Of a stretch of 64,000 nt of DNA, positions 21,455 to 34,000 are shown one piece after another; the first letter of the stretch is position 1, and each line of letters starts with the position of its first letter. The notes beneath the pieces are model-generated. The model was not told the DNA's origin. It made no database searches and was given only the letters and a program-made list of their open reading frames with translations. Made by a program: the position numbers and the translations under genes. Source of the DNA: Anolis sagrei (taxonomy: Eukaryota; Chordata; Lepidosauria; Squamata; Anolidae); assembly GCF_037176765.1 (NCBI RefSeq), contig NC_090022.1:229459117-229523116 (forward strand). The letters are read 5' to 3'.

Positions 21455-21815
21455 AGGTGGCCCCCTGCCAGTGGAATGCTCTCCCTAGCAAGATTAGGTT
21501 GGGTCCATCCCTCCTCTTTTTTAGAAGGAAGATCAAAACAAGGTTTTGGGACCCCACCTTTGGACAGTAGGTTTGGCAGTAATCATGATGTTGGAATTTT
21601 GACTGGGTTGTTGGTTGCTAAATCAGACTTTGATTCGGCTATATAACAATAATAATATTTTAAATGTATTTTAATCTAATGTTTTAACTTTTGTATAATG
21701 TTGTAAGTAATGTGTTGTATGTGGTCGGCATCAAATTGTTGCCGTTGTAAGCCACCCTGAGTCTCCCTTCAGGGGTTAAGGATTGGGTAGAAATGCTCGA
21801 AATAAATAAATAAAT
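21455..21815 (+). mobile_element. L2-clade LINE, 3' end
   Basis: The first part is L2-like (a 'WNALP' equivalent at 'tggaatgctctcccta'), followed by the 3' untranslated region with 'gttgtaagccaccctgagtc' and an (AAAT)n tail ending near 21,815. It is 5' truncated. Confidence 0.75.
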
Positions 21816-21853
21816 GTAATGTTAAAAATCTACACCACTCTGACTCCCTGTAC

Positions 21854-22236
21854 CAGGGGTCCTCAAACGTTTTAAGCCCAGGGCTGGTTCACGATCCCTC
21901 AGACTCTTGGAGGGCCAGACTATAGTTTGAAAGAAACGTGAACGAATCCCTATCCACACTGCACATCTCTTATTTTCAGAGCAAACAACATGAAAGAACA
22001 ATACAATTCTTAAAATGAAGAACAATTTTAATCAACATAAGCTTACCAGTATTTCAATGAGAAGTGTGGGCCTGCATCTGTTTGATGAGATAGTCAAGTT
22101 AATTAGGATTGTTGTTGTGTGCCTTCAAATCATTTCAAACTTTGGGCAACCCAATGTCTAAAATGTAAGGCAGGGGCCAGATAAATTACCTCTGAGGTCT
22201 GCATCTGACCTGCGGGCTTTAGTTTGGGGACCCCTG
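21854..22236. mobile_element. Non-autonomous hAT transposon
   Basis: Terminal inverted repeats are 'caggggtcctcaaac' on the left and 'gtttggggacccctg' on the right. The 8 bases on each side agree at 6 of 8 positions (ccctgtac and tcctatac), as expected of an aged hAT target duplication. Internally at about 22,113-22,150 a fragment resembles the SINE family at 21,245. There is no transposase. Confidence 0.75.
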
Positions 22237-22461
22237 TCCTATACCTTTGTTGAGTCCTTAATTAGAATGGGGACTGCGATCTAGAAACCAGAAGACTATT
22301 TGTCTTGGTGGATTTACTTGAATGTTTGCATTTTGAGTCAGCCCCCCTTTTTTTCTTCTTTTTGAGCCCAAAGATCTATCTGCTGCTTCAAATAACTTTG
22401 AATTAAGAGCTTCAGGGGCCAATTATTTGTTTCAAGTACCAGAAAGGAAAAGATATCTTAG

Positions 22462-22668
22462 GGTGCATCTACACTGTAGAATTAATGCACTTTGACATTA
22501 ACCGCCCTGGCTCTATGCTATGTAATCTTGGGAGTTGTAGTTTGGTGAGGCACCAGCACTCTTTGGGCAAAGAAGGCTAAAGACTTTGGAAGAGTATCAC
22601 TCCCATGAATCTATGGCATTAAAGTATCAAGCTGCACTCATTCTACAGTGTAGATGCATCCTTGGATT
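22462..22668. mobile_element. Palindromic MITE, near complete
   Basis: The left end 'ggtgcatctacactgtagaa' mirrors the right end 'ttctacagtgtagatgcatc', so the element is a long inverted repeat with inner arms around 'gggagttgtagttt'. It is non-coding. Confidence 0.75.
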
Positions 22669-22807
22669 TGGAAGGCACTAGATAAGATCCTGCAGTATAT
22701 CGTTAAATACAAACGTTGGGATTGTCCACACCATCATGTCTCTGCTTCAGATATATAAACTGCCATATACTGCAGTTTGAAACTGCGTTATATAATCAGT
22801 GTAGACC

Positions 22808-22906
22808 AGGCATGGGCAAACTTCGACCCTCTGGGTGTTTTGGACTTCAATTCTCACAATTCAGTTGAAATTCAAAATACCCAGAAGGCCAAAGTTTGCT
22901 AGTACC
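22808..22906. mobile_element. Palindromic hAT-type MITE
   Basis: Left arm 'ggcatgggcaaacttcg' pairs with right arm 'ccaaagtttgctagtacc', and 'ttttggacttcaatt' faces 'aaattcaaaatac' in between. It belongs to the same family as 7961-8195 and 44,034-44,167. Confidence 0.65.
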
Positions 22907-22984
22907 TGGTGCACTCATATAATGGAGCTCAACTGCATTACATGGCAGTATAGATGGGAAATGAGAAGGGCTGTTGATGATGCG

Positions 22985-23235
22985 GTGAAGGTCTGGGGCC
23001 ACTAGAAGTAGATTGTCTTCAAGGCCAATAAATAACAAACTTATTTTGCATAATTTTTAATATGGAATTTAATGTTTTTAAATGTTGAATATGTTTCAAT
23101 TTTATTCTTTTTTTGTTTATTTGGATTATTTGGAATTGTATGTGTTTTAAGGCATTGAATAATTGCCTCGATGTAAGCCGCCTTAAGTCCCCTTTGGGGT
23201 AGAGAAAGACGGAATATTGAGAAAATAAAAAAATA
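22985..23235 (+). mobile_element. LINE (L2/CR1-like) 3' end
   Basis: An AT-rich region is followed by 'gtaagccgccttaagtcccc' and 'gaaaataaaaaaataaa', the plus-strand 3' terminus of a squamate LINE. Confidence 0.6.
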
Positions 23236-23351
23236 AACTGCAAGGCCATTTTTCTGGGCGGAAACTTTAAATGAAGGGGGGCTACATTTCTGCCATGAAG
23301 GAAAACCGGTTTAATGGAAAATTTTGATCTTCGCTTCTGGGTTCTGTTTCT

Positions 23352-23705
23352 AGGAGCCTCCTCACACTTGGGTATTTTTCCACTTCAATCGACTTTAAAT
23401 GTTGTGACGGCCTCCTACAGAATTCTGGGACTTGTAGTTAATGGGAGGTCCTGGGCTTCTCTGGCTGAGCGGTTTAAAGGCTCTTCCCTAATCTACAAAC
23501 CCCAGAATTCCGCTGTCACGGCCTCCTGGAGACTTCTGGAGTTTGTAGTTCCTTAGCTACTGTAGACTTCTGGAGTTTGTAGAGGGGCTTCAAACTGCTC
23601 ATCCCGAGAAGCCCTGGGCCTCCCTAAACCACAAGCCCCAGAATTCTGCAGGAGGCAGTCACAGCATTTAAGGTGGAATGAAAGTACTGAAGTGTGAGGA
23701 GACCC
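23352..23705. mobile_element. 350-bp palindromic MITE upstream of NAA35
   Basis: The left arm has 'cctcctcacacttgggtatt', 'gacggcctcctacagaattc' and 'tctacaaaccccagaattc'. It is met in reverse by 'acaagccccagaattctgca', 'ggaggcagtcacagcattta' and 'tgaagtgtgaggag'. The centre is at about 23,540. The element could fold into one long hairpin about 180 bp upstream of the NAA35 promoter core. Confidence 0.8.
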
Positions 23706-23884
23706 TATACGGACCAGAAACGGGGAGAGTGAAACACGGCGCTTTCCTCCCTCGGTGACAAAATACTTCTTTCCTCTCTCTGAAACAACGGCCACTCCTG
23801 CGGCCTTCCCAAAATCACAGTCAAACCCAATGCGAACTCTACACTCCCAAAACCCGAACTCCTACCGTTCTTTCCTCTCTTACT

Positions 23885-24235
23885 TCTAGGTGGAAACGGA
23901 AGTGCGATGGGCCCTAAACTTCCGGCGTCTGTTGGCTGCCGACGGGACCGTGGGCATGCGCAGTACACAGACCTTTCTTTCTCTTGCAAACACTTTACGT
24001 CAGGTGGGGCGTTCGCTCCGCCCACATTCGCCTCCTTGGCGTCACTCGCTGCCAATCACAGAAGTGCCGGCTACGGGGGCCGAGAAGGATCACTGAGTAA
24101 GGGCTGTGGAAGCAAATGGGACCTTGGCTCCGCCCACATTCCCCCTCTCTCCGGCGGTCGGGAAGGAGCGGTTACGGAGGCCGAAAAGGGACATTTCTCC
24201 CGTCGAAAGTGGTTGACTAGTCCCTGCTCAGGTAT
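23885..24235 (+). promoter_or_regulatory. NAA35: NAA35 CpG promoter and likely untranslated exon 1
   Basis: A CpG-rich stretch carries two ETS-type sites in opposite orientation (CGGAAGTG 23,897-23,904; ACTTCCGG 23,918-23,925) and an NRF1-like GCATGCGCAG at 23,954-23,963. It also has a CCAAT box near 24,051 and GC boxes (CCGCCC). This set is typical of TATA-less housekeeping promoters. Two donor candidates could end a non-coding exon 1: GA/GTAAGG at 24,096 and CAG/GTATGC at 24,231. Both precede the first coding exon, whose acceptor is at 25,003. The exact start site and exon 1 boundaries are not determinable by eye. Confidence 0.75.
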
Positions 24236-24281
24236 GCTTCCCCAATTGGAGGCCTGTTGAGCTGAATGACACTCAAGGCCC

Positions 24282-24840
24282 TTCCACACAGCCCTATATC
24301 CCAGAATATCAAGGCAGAAAATCCCATATTATCTGAACGTGGACACAGGGACCCTCCACACAGCCTTTTGTCCCAGAATATCAAGGCAGAAAAATTCCAC
24401 AATATTGCTTTGAACTGGGTTATCTGAGTCCACGCTCAGATAATGTGGGATTTTCTGCCTTGATATTCTGGGTTATATGGCTGTGTGGAAGGCCCTCAGT
24501 GACAATTTGTGTCTCATAGGACCCTTCCACACAGCCATATAACCCAGAATATCAAGGCAGAAAATTCCACAATATTGCTTTGAACTGGGTTATCTGAGTC
24601 CACACTCAGATAATGTGAGCTTTTCTGCCTTGTTACTCTGGGATATAAGGCTGTGTGCAAGGCCCTCAGTGACAATTTGTGTCTCATAGGGCCCTTCCAC
24701 ACAGCCATATAACCCAGAATATCAAGGCAGAAAATCCCACAATATTTGCTTTTTAACTGGGATATCTGAGTACACACTGCCATATATTACAGTTAAAAGC
24801 AGATGATGTGGGATTTTATTCAGCTGTGTAGAAGGGGTCT
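24282..24840. repeat. Tandem array of palindromic MITEs (170-bp period)
   Basis: Four copies of a roughly 150-bp palindromic element lie in a row at about 24,282-24,348 (left arm only), 24,350-24,492, 24,521-24,662 and 24,691-24,839. Arms are 'cttccacacagccatataac' and its mirror near 'ggctgtgtggaag'. The spacer at 24,493-24,520 is repeated identically at 24,663-24,690, giving a 170-bp period, so copies arose by tandem duplication rather than independent insertion. A single dispersed copy lies at 38,803-38,950. Confidence 0.85.
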
Positions 24841-25013
24841 TAGATGCCCAGGTTTTCCATGGGCCCTCTCTCCCATTCTGAAACATCAACATCCAAACAA
24901 TATTTGACCCTGCTTATTTACACACCATCCCTCCCAACATCACTTGCATTTCTACAGATGTCTATTGTTACCGCCCTCCTTTTGATGTGGCCCCTTTGTG
25001 CAGGTGTCAGGCC

Positions 25014-28000
25014 ATGGTTATGAAGGCCTCCGTTGAAGATGATGACTCAGGATGGGAGCTCAACCTCCCAGAGAAGATGGAGAAGAGCAACACAAGCTGG
25101 GTAGACATTACCCAAGACTTTGAAGACTGCTGTAGAGGTAAAGCGTGAGGGAAATGCCAGCATTGGGGTTCTAGAGGGGAGATGGGTCAAAATGGGACAT
25201 GGGTGAAACTGTCAGTCTTGGGAGAAGGTTGGTGTCAGTCACTCAAGCTGAGCCCCATCATGTTGGAAGTCATGGGGATCACTCCAGGCTAAGTGTGACT
25301 CTTCCACATGAAGAGTAATAAGGGAATGTAGAGACCTATTCTGGATCCATATGGTCTTCTGCAGTGAGGACATTGGTTTCCAGATTGCAGGTGGTCACGA
25401 CAAGGGTTTGCTTGATGCCTTTCTATTTTTATGTTTCTCCCTTTTGCCCTCCATTCATTCCTCTTCAAAATCCATACCAGCTGACCTCCACTTACAATGC
25501 TTGAGAATCAGGGCTTCCCAGTTCTCAGGTGTCTATACAACAATTTAAAGGTTAGCTTTAAACCCAATTTATAATATCCCTTTTTGTCCACCGGCATTCC
25601 ATTTTCTATTCTTGAGCTGAGAGTAAAGTAGCTGCTTTGGGAGACAGTGATTGGAAGTTTAAGAATACTGTTCTAATGAATCATTCTTCTTTCAAATTGA
25701 TTTCTAGAATTGAAGTTGGGGGAGTTGCTTCATGATAAACTGTAAGTGCACCATAACAATATAACTTCCTAATATGTGGATTTTAGGTCATTATGCTTTA
25801 TCTTTTTGAAAGGAGAGGAACACACTTTGACTATGGACTTATATTAGCCTGGAGTACCTGATGAACGCAACTTAAGTTTGAACATAAACACTCATTGGTA
25901 ATAATTAACTTCAGCATATCAGTGCAGTGCTAGATCATAACAGAGTGCTGTCTGCACAAAGCTATCTGAAGAGCCTATTTATATTCTCTCTGTGAACTCA
26001 GTAAAAGGACAACATCAGAATGTCTTTCTCTTCAGCAGATTCCCTGTGAAGCAATGTGTGCAGATCAAGAATTGTAGTTTAAAATAACTGTGGTATGTTA
26101 AGCAGAACAAGCCAGAACTGTGGTTTCTGGGTTGCACATAGTACGAAGTCAGGAATCTGCAAAATTGAAATTGTGTTTTAGGCCTATACATTTAAATTTC
26201 TCAATTCCTTTTCTTATAAATTGTATTCACATTATATAAGTTCTCATATGGCAAATTGCATAAATCACATAAATGGATGTGTTTTAATTATTTCTGTTTT
26301 ATATAAGCTATGCTCATAACAACTTTCATTGTGCCAATGTAGCATTTTCTTTTATGCTGCTCTCTTTAGTTTTGGCCTTTTTGAAGCTATGTCTGCTATT
26401 GAAATGATGGACCCCAAGATGGATGCTGGTATGATTGGAAACCAAGTTAACCGAAAAGTTCTGAACTTTGAACAAGCTATCAAGGTTGGCATTCCTTCTT
26501 TCTTTTTTAGTGATTCCTAAAGATACATTATTGTTGAAGAAATGCATACATGCATAACTTCAAATGAGTTTAAGGCAGAGGTGGTCAGGTGTGACAGATC
26601 TGGATAGGTCAGTTTTCTGCCCTGAGGTTGATGAGGCAGCATCTGTAAAAACATCTGATGTGGCCAAACCTTCACTGCCACTTTAAAAAAAAAAAAAGAA
26701 TGCTGTTGTTGTTAAAAGGTCCTGCAACATATTAGAATCATGAATTGACACCCTTGGAAGCTTCCAGACTTGGAATTTGAACTGTTTTGGGGCAAAAATA
26801 GGGTAGTCAAATGAGCCCAGAAGATTTTTTTAAGTGGAAATTTTAAAGAAAGTTTTTTTACTGGAACCAAAAGATCCACTAGAACCATGGGTAAAAGAAA
26901 TAGGACCATGTGTTAAAGTCATAGAATTAAATTACTGTCTCTGAATTCATGAGCATGATTTCAGCTCTTTTGTAAAATAGTCAATTCCTGATTATCTCAG
27001 GCTGGGGGTCAGAAATTTGCTGAAGTACAGTAAATCAACTAGGGTTCTACCCTTTTTTAGCTGTTCCTTCGAAAAGTCTGTTCCCCATTTCGCAAGAGCT
27101 GAAGAAGGTTTTTAGTATCTGAACAACTGCTTTATTTTTAGGCTGATAAAATACTGTTTCTCATGCATATTTTCTCTTTTACTCTTTTAAAGGATGGCAC
27201 CATTAAAATCAAAGACTTATCACTACCTGAGTTAATAGGAATAATGGATACTTGTTTTTGTTGCTTGGTAAGAATATTGACTTTTTTACGTTAGAATAAT
27301 ACAAAAGGCTACTTGTCAGAAACCTCTTAAAAGGAGTATTTACAAAATTCAAAGCTCCCAGAATTTATTACAGAATATTAATTATTACAGAATTTTAACT
27401 AGTGGCTTCTTAAGTTACAGTCCTAAACCAATTCCTATGAAAGGCTGTGTGATAACTTCTGAGTAAGCATAATAATAATAACAGCAATTTTATTTTTATC
27501 CTGCCCTATCTTCCAAGGGGACTCAGGGTGGTTCACAACAAAAAATTGGCAAGCATTCAGTACTGACAAAACGTAACAAAACAGATCAAATCATAAAGAG
27601 TAAAATAGCATGTGATTGTACTCCAAATTAAAACAGCAAAACATCCTTCATTAATTTTTCAATTTAAAGAGTGTTGTACAATATAAAATGTCATCCTTCC
27701 CACATTGGGGAATTATGGTTATTTCTTCAGTAAAATGCAACCTTGGGCTAATAATACATGTATGGACCAGGAAGTGTAATTTTTTTCATCAAATGCTATA
27801 TCAGTGCAGCCCTGAAGGAAAGGAGTATTGTAAGGCAAATAAATTGGGTCCCTTAATTATGGTGTAGTCGTGGTGTGAGCGTTGGATTTCCTATTTGCTA
27901 TAGGAAGGATGTCAAAAATCAGAGCATCTTTTCTTTTGTTCTGCATAGTTTATTGAAAAAAGTTAACAATTTTGAAACTTTCTCCACCTGCTTTTAGTCA

Positions 28001-31000
28001 TGGAATTAATGCGGAATTAAGTACTGAATTATCTGTGAAATGTCACAAAATTGACCTACTGATCTTTTGTTTTTGATCTCTTCAGATAACATGGTTGGAA
28101 GGGCATTCTTTAGCACAGACAGTATTCACTTGCCTTTACATTCATAATCCAGACTTTATAGAGGACCCAGCCATGAAAGCATTTGCTCTGGGGATCCTGA
28201 AAATCTGTGATATTGCCAGAGAAAAGGTGAATAAAGCAGCCGTATTTGAAGAGGTAAGATTTTTTTATCCCAATTATGGTTTTATTTGCTTTTTCTTATA
28301 GTTCTTTCATGTTTTTTAAATAAATAAATATATATTTTAGTAAATTTTATTTTGAAATCTTGTTGTTTCTAAAGTAACCAAAACTGAGAATCAATCTGCA
28401 AAGAATGCTATTATCATGTTTTTTAATAATAATAATAATAATAAAAACAGGAGGCGGAAATTGTTTCCCCACGACTTTGAAATACCAATTCATTTAAGGT
28501 TTCTTAGTGGTATTTTTAAAATATTTAGAGGTATACCTCCAGCAGTAAAGCTGAAGATTGAATTTCTGTTCTTTGCAGGAGTTATTTGAAAGAAGTATTG
28601 CTTTGGCTATAATTCTTTTTTTTATTCTTTTATGATTAGGAAGATTTTCAGTCCATGACATATGGATTTAAAATGGCAAACAGTGTGACTGATCTTCGAG
28701 TTACAGGTAAAGCTCATGCAACTCATAGTAGCTTCATTGAATCCCTGCATCTTGGCAATAAATTACCACTAATGTAACATACCCGTTCTTGTTAGGACTA
28801 ACAATAGGATTTAGATGTAAGTTTCTACTCACTTTTATCACTTTTTATTGAAGTCCTAGTGAATTCAGCAGAAGGAAGTAAGCATTTATTGTAAGAACCT
28901 CTTTCTGGTTTATTATTTATTTATTTTATTTATAGACTGTTTTTCTTCTATCAAGGGTCGCAAGGACATTTATAAAAGCAAAAAACCTAAAAATAGAAAG
29001 GTTAAAACCACAAGGAAACTATCATCATAATGAAACACAAACTATATTTAAAGAAGTATCAAATCCTTTTAAAAACAAAAATAAAGTTAAATATTGTTTT
29101 CAGCACAGGGCCCCATTAAAGTATTCCTGCCATTAATTAATCATGAAGATTAGTTCAATAAAACGGTCTTTGCCTGCTGGCAAAAGGAGAGATGATGGTG
29201 GACCATCCTAACTTCTTAGGGAAGGGAGTTCCAAAAACTGGAAGCATCCACTGAGAAGGCTCTCTCCAATGTTCTCACCAAAGAAGTGTTGATGATGGTG
29301 AGACCAAGACAAAGCCACCTCCTGAGGATCTTCAGGCTCTTATCAGTTGATATACAGAGATAACAGTTTTCCAGAATAGTCTGGATCTTTCAGATAATCT
29401 GATCATATTTTGATAAATCCTGCTCTTTAGTGTAATGAAATCACAATTTATTATTACATCCTCATTTGGCAATGCCCTGAGTGAGCCTTTCAAAAACAGG
29501 TTTTACAACCCATAGTTAGCAATTATGATTTGGCAGGCTCGCTCACTAATGTAGTTTTCTAATTCAAGTGCAGTTATGTGCTTCGATTTAATTTGAGAAA
29601 AAGTTAGAACCATGAGTCTGCAGATGTTGTTAGATTGAATCTTGCATCACTCTTATCTTACAAAGTGGTGAAAAATGGCTGAAATAGCAATTCAGCAACA
29701 TCTGGAAAACTGTGAGTCCCAGCCTGGGGTTAGTCAAATAAGTAATTTAAACTACATGAGGAATTGGAGAAAAGTGTTCAAGTCTTAGAATATATTATTT
29801 TAAATCAGAGCTTTGAAAAGTTACTTAGTATCAACTGTAGCTCCCAGAATCCTCCAGCTAGCATGGGAGTTTAGCCCAAAGAAGTAATAAAAATGGATGC
29901 AGAGTTGTAATTGTTGAGTGAAATATAAATGTTCAGCTAAATACACAACCAGATTTTTCCGTCAGGGATTCATTCATCTAATCTGATTTTTTTCAGGTAT
30001 GCTGAAAGATGTTGAAGATGACATGCAGCGTCGAGTTAAGGTATAATTTTTGACAGTTTTTAAAGCAATCGTATTTTTACATAGACATTCATAGTCTAGA
30101 CAGTTTTTAAAAGGAAACTAATAAACATAACCAATTTTGATAGAATGTATAGATTTGGTGGCTATCCGTTCTTATGTCAACTCAATTTCCTCGAGTTTCC
30201 TTGGCCAGATTTCTTCAGAGGAGGTTTCCTCATAGCCTGTGACTTGCTTCGTGACATTCACTGGGGTTTCCTTGACTGAGCAGTGATTTGAACTCTGGTC
30301 TTCCATGCTGATAGTGCAACACTCAAACCACAGTACTTCAGAGCTGAATTGTAGGCATGTGGTGACTTTATATATTGAAGGGACAGGCAGGAGAGCTAAC
30401 AAATGTGCCTCCTGTTAATGCATTTTTGTGTGTGGAATGGGATTTGAATCCATGCCTTCCTTGTCTAAGTCTATAATTTACTGTCTTCTGTATATATTCT
30501 GTTGAAGGTGATACCACTGAAGATTACACTGGACAACACTTTTGGTGCCTCAAATGTTAAACCTGTTTTTGAGTATATTTGACCTGTTGATTCAAAAAAA
30601 TGGCACCATTGTCCCCTATCAGCTCTAGAACATATGCCATATACCAGTCTTAATCTGCTCGTACATAGAAAACCATGATAACTATTAAAAAACTGGAGGT
30701 GATGCAGTCAATCCAATGTGATTTTCTAAATCGGCACCCCAAATAACTCCAGGAACAGGCCTTAAAACCAAGACACCAAGATTTTTTGGTTGGGCAATGT
30801 TATTGGAAAGGAGTAAGCAATGATACTTATGTGGCAATTTGGCAATGAGAGAAAACTAGTGTTTCACTTCAAGTGTCATGAAATTCTTCTAATTGTTCTA
30901 GAGCACTCGAAGCCGACAAGGAGAGGAGAGAGATCCAGAAGTGGAACTTGAAGTAAGGAGCTTGTGTGCTTTCTCCCAAGATCATAGTAACATCTCTTCC

Positions 31001-34000
31001 TTGAGCCTCTTCTTGGAATATGCACTATCATGCGTATTTGTTTGTTAAAGAATTACAGGAAAATGTGGAAGAGCAGTCTATGTTTAAAGAAAGAAGTTTT
31101 TGAAGGAATACAACTTTGTCTTGATTTTGACTATACTTCCATTTGTAATAGACTAAATACTATATATACTCATGTATAAGTTCAAATCATTTTGACCCCT
31201 AAATCAGTGTTTCTCAGTGTGGAAGTCAGGACCCCTGGGGGGGTTATGAGGGTGTTTCAGAGGGGTTGCCAAAGACCATTAGAAAACACATATTTCTGGT
31301 GGTTTTAGGAACCCCTTTGTCAGAGAAGGCTGAAGATCTCTCCCCCTGTATTGCTTGGCGCATTGCAGCATGGTGCATGGGTGAGGGAGAGCATGCGAGG
31401 TTGAAGGGAGGCTTACACCAGTGAGTCCCTTCTATGCGAAAAGTTCAGCCCAATTCTATCGTTGGTTGGGTTCCGAAAGCTCTTTGATTGCAGGCGAATT
31501 ATAAATCCCAGCAAGTACAACTCCCAAATGTCAAGATCTCTTTTCCATAAACTCCACCAGTATTCACAATTGGACATATTGAGGGCCAGGTTTGGTCCAG
31601 ATCCATCATTGTTTGAGTCCACAGTGCTCTCTGGATGGAGGTGAACTACAACTCCTAAACCCAAGGTCAATGCTCACGAAATCCTTCCAGTATTTTCTGT
31701 TGGTCATGGAAATTCTGTGTGCCAAGATTGGTTCAATTCCATTGTTGGTGGAGTTCAGAATGCTCTTTGATTGTAGGTGAACTATAAATCCCAGCAGTGA
31801 CAAAATCTGAAGTAGCAATGAAAATAATTTTATAGTTGTGGGGGAAGGGTCACCACAACATGAAGAACTGTACTAAGGTGTTGCGCCATTAGGAAGCTTG
31901 AGAAACACTGGCCTAAATAAAAAATAAATATTGGAAGTATAAAATGAAAGATTGATCATGCTACCACATGCAGTAGTCACATTAAAATGCATAATAATAA
32001 TAGTAATAAAATAAAATAAATTCTGTATCCATGAGGTGATACAGAAAATCATAAAGACAAAAGTGAACTTTAAGCTGTAGCTGCTATTATTAGGTATAAC
32101 ACAAAGACAGAAAGAAAAGGTAATTCGATATATGAGAGACCAGATTAGTTTATGCGTAAAGTTGGAAGTATAAATAAATACTTTCAATAAAGAACTGGAT
32201 ATTGAAATTGTTTGATTTAGTGGAACTAATTTATCCATGTTAATGAAAGAAAAATGCCCACCTGAGCAGACACTGACACTTCCTCCTTTTGCAGAATGAT
32301 CTTTGAATTATCCAGGAATCATATCGAAATCCATAATTTTGGCCCCAAAACCTGCCCTTGATTTATGCATGAGTTTATATACTATTAGTTACACAGGTTG
32401 AGCATGTAAAATAATTTTGTTGATTGTACAAATAATTTTGTTGATTGTACAATTTTGATGCACCATATTTTATTGGTCCTGACCATTAATTGTTTTGTGA
32501 AAGAGAAATGTTATATTCATCTCAGAATGTAGATTTATATTCAAATTTAGCTTTAGCTTCCAAAATTATAAAGCGGGTTTTAACAAAACTTGTATTTTGT
32601 ATTCGATCACCAGAAGTTTGAAAAGTATTAATTGAGGATTGATTTCTTGTAGCATCAGCAGTGCTTTGCAGTATTCAGCAGAGTGAAATTTACTCGGGTT
32701 TTACTGACTGTACTGATAGCCTTTACCAAAAAGGAGGTATGTTATCATTAGGTAACCTGCATGTACTATGAAATAGTAGCAGTTTGAGTATTTAAGCATG
32801 TTTCCTGTATAGCATTTTCATAATAAGAAGCTGTTTTTTCTCACTTATCAGAAGCTGTGTACAAGGAGGAAAGGATGGGTGGGATGCAAAAAATGGGATG
32901 GTGCCATAGCTGTACCTTTCCTTTGATCCAACACGGCAGCTGCTGGTTGTTACCCTCAATATTAGTGTTAGAATAGGTCAGTGAAGAGCAGATGCTTTGT
33001 ATGCTGAAGTTCCCAGTCAGTCCCTGGGAGATAGGAAAGACTCCTGCCTTGGAGCCCTGGAGGACTGCTGCCTTTTACAATTGACAGTGCTGAGTTGAAA
33101 GGCTACAGATACAAATCAGTGTTGAGCTGTTTCCTATATACCGCATGTACACGAATCTAATGCTCACCTTTTTTGGCTAAATTACCTTCCCAAAATTAGG
33201 GTGCACAGTAGAGTTGTATAATATGGTAATAGTGCTGAGCCAAAGCAAAAGGGGAAGCTAATTAGGAGCACCTGGAGCTTCTATTTGAGGAACATCATCT
33301 CTAATTTAATTGCTATGGCTCAATGGTATACAATGCTGGGATATGTAGTTTGGTGAGGCATCAGCATTCTTTGGCAGCCCCCATAATCCCATGCTACAGC
33401 CCCCATGACCCTTAAGCATTGAGCCAGGGCAGTTAAAGTCTATTCATTCTACAGCAAAGATTCATCCCAAGATTTTCCTTTCCATTGCTGGTTTTTAAAG
33501 AAGCCTCCCACAGGATGGTAAAGCATCCAAGCATCCCCTAGGCAACATCCTTGCAAAGAGCCAATTCTCTCACAACAGAAGTGACTTGTAGTTTCTTAAA
33601 TCGCTCTTGACAGGGGGGGAAAGTCATAAGATTGTCAAGTGTGCCATTTTAAGAGGTTAGCACAGAAACAGATATATACTCAACAGTCTTTCATTATAAT
33701 GATAGATGTTCGTCATTGTCTAGTAGTGTAAACACTGTATGTATGTGTCTGTGTGGGTACATTATATATATATCTTTTTAACAGACTAGTGCAGTTGCAG
33801 AAGCTCAGAAATTGATGACTCAGGCAGCTGACTTACTTTCTGCTATCCACAACTCATTACACCATGGCATTCAAGCTCAGAATGACACAACAAAAGGAGG
33901 TATTATTATTATTATTATATTTATTTTACCGTGCTTTATCTTTTCTGAAGAAGCCTCAAAGTGGCTTAACATAAAGGCATTAGTATACAATTTAAAATAT

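Noticed and set aside
24282-24840. Regularly spaced repeats resembling a CRISPR array
   Set aside because: Units are 150-bp transposon palindromes with one identical spacer, in a vertebrate intron; not a CRISPR architecture.
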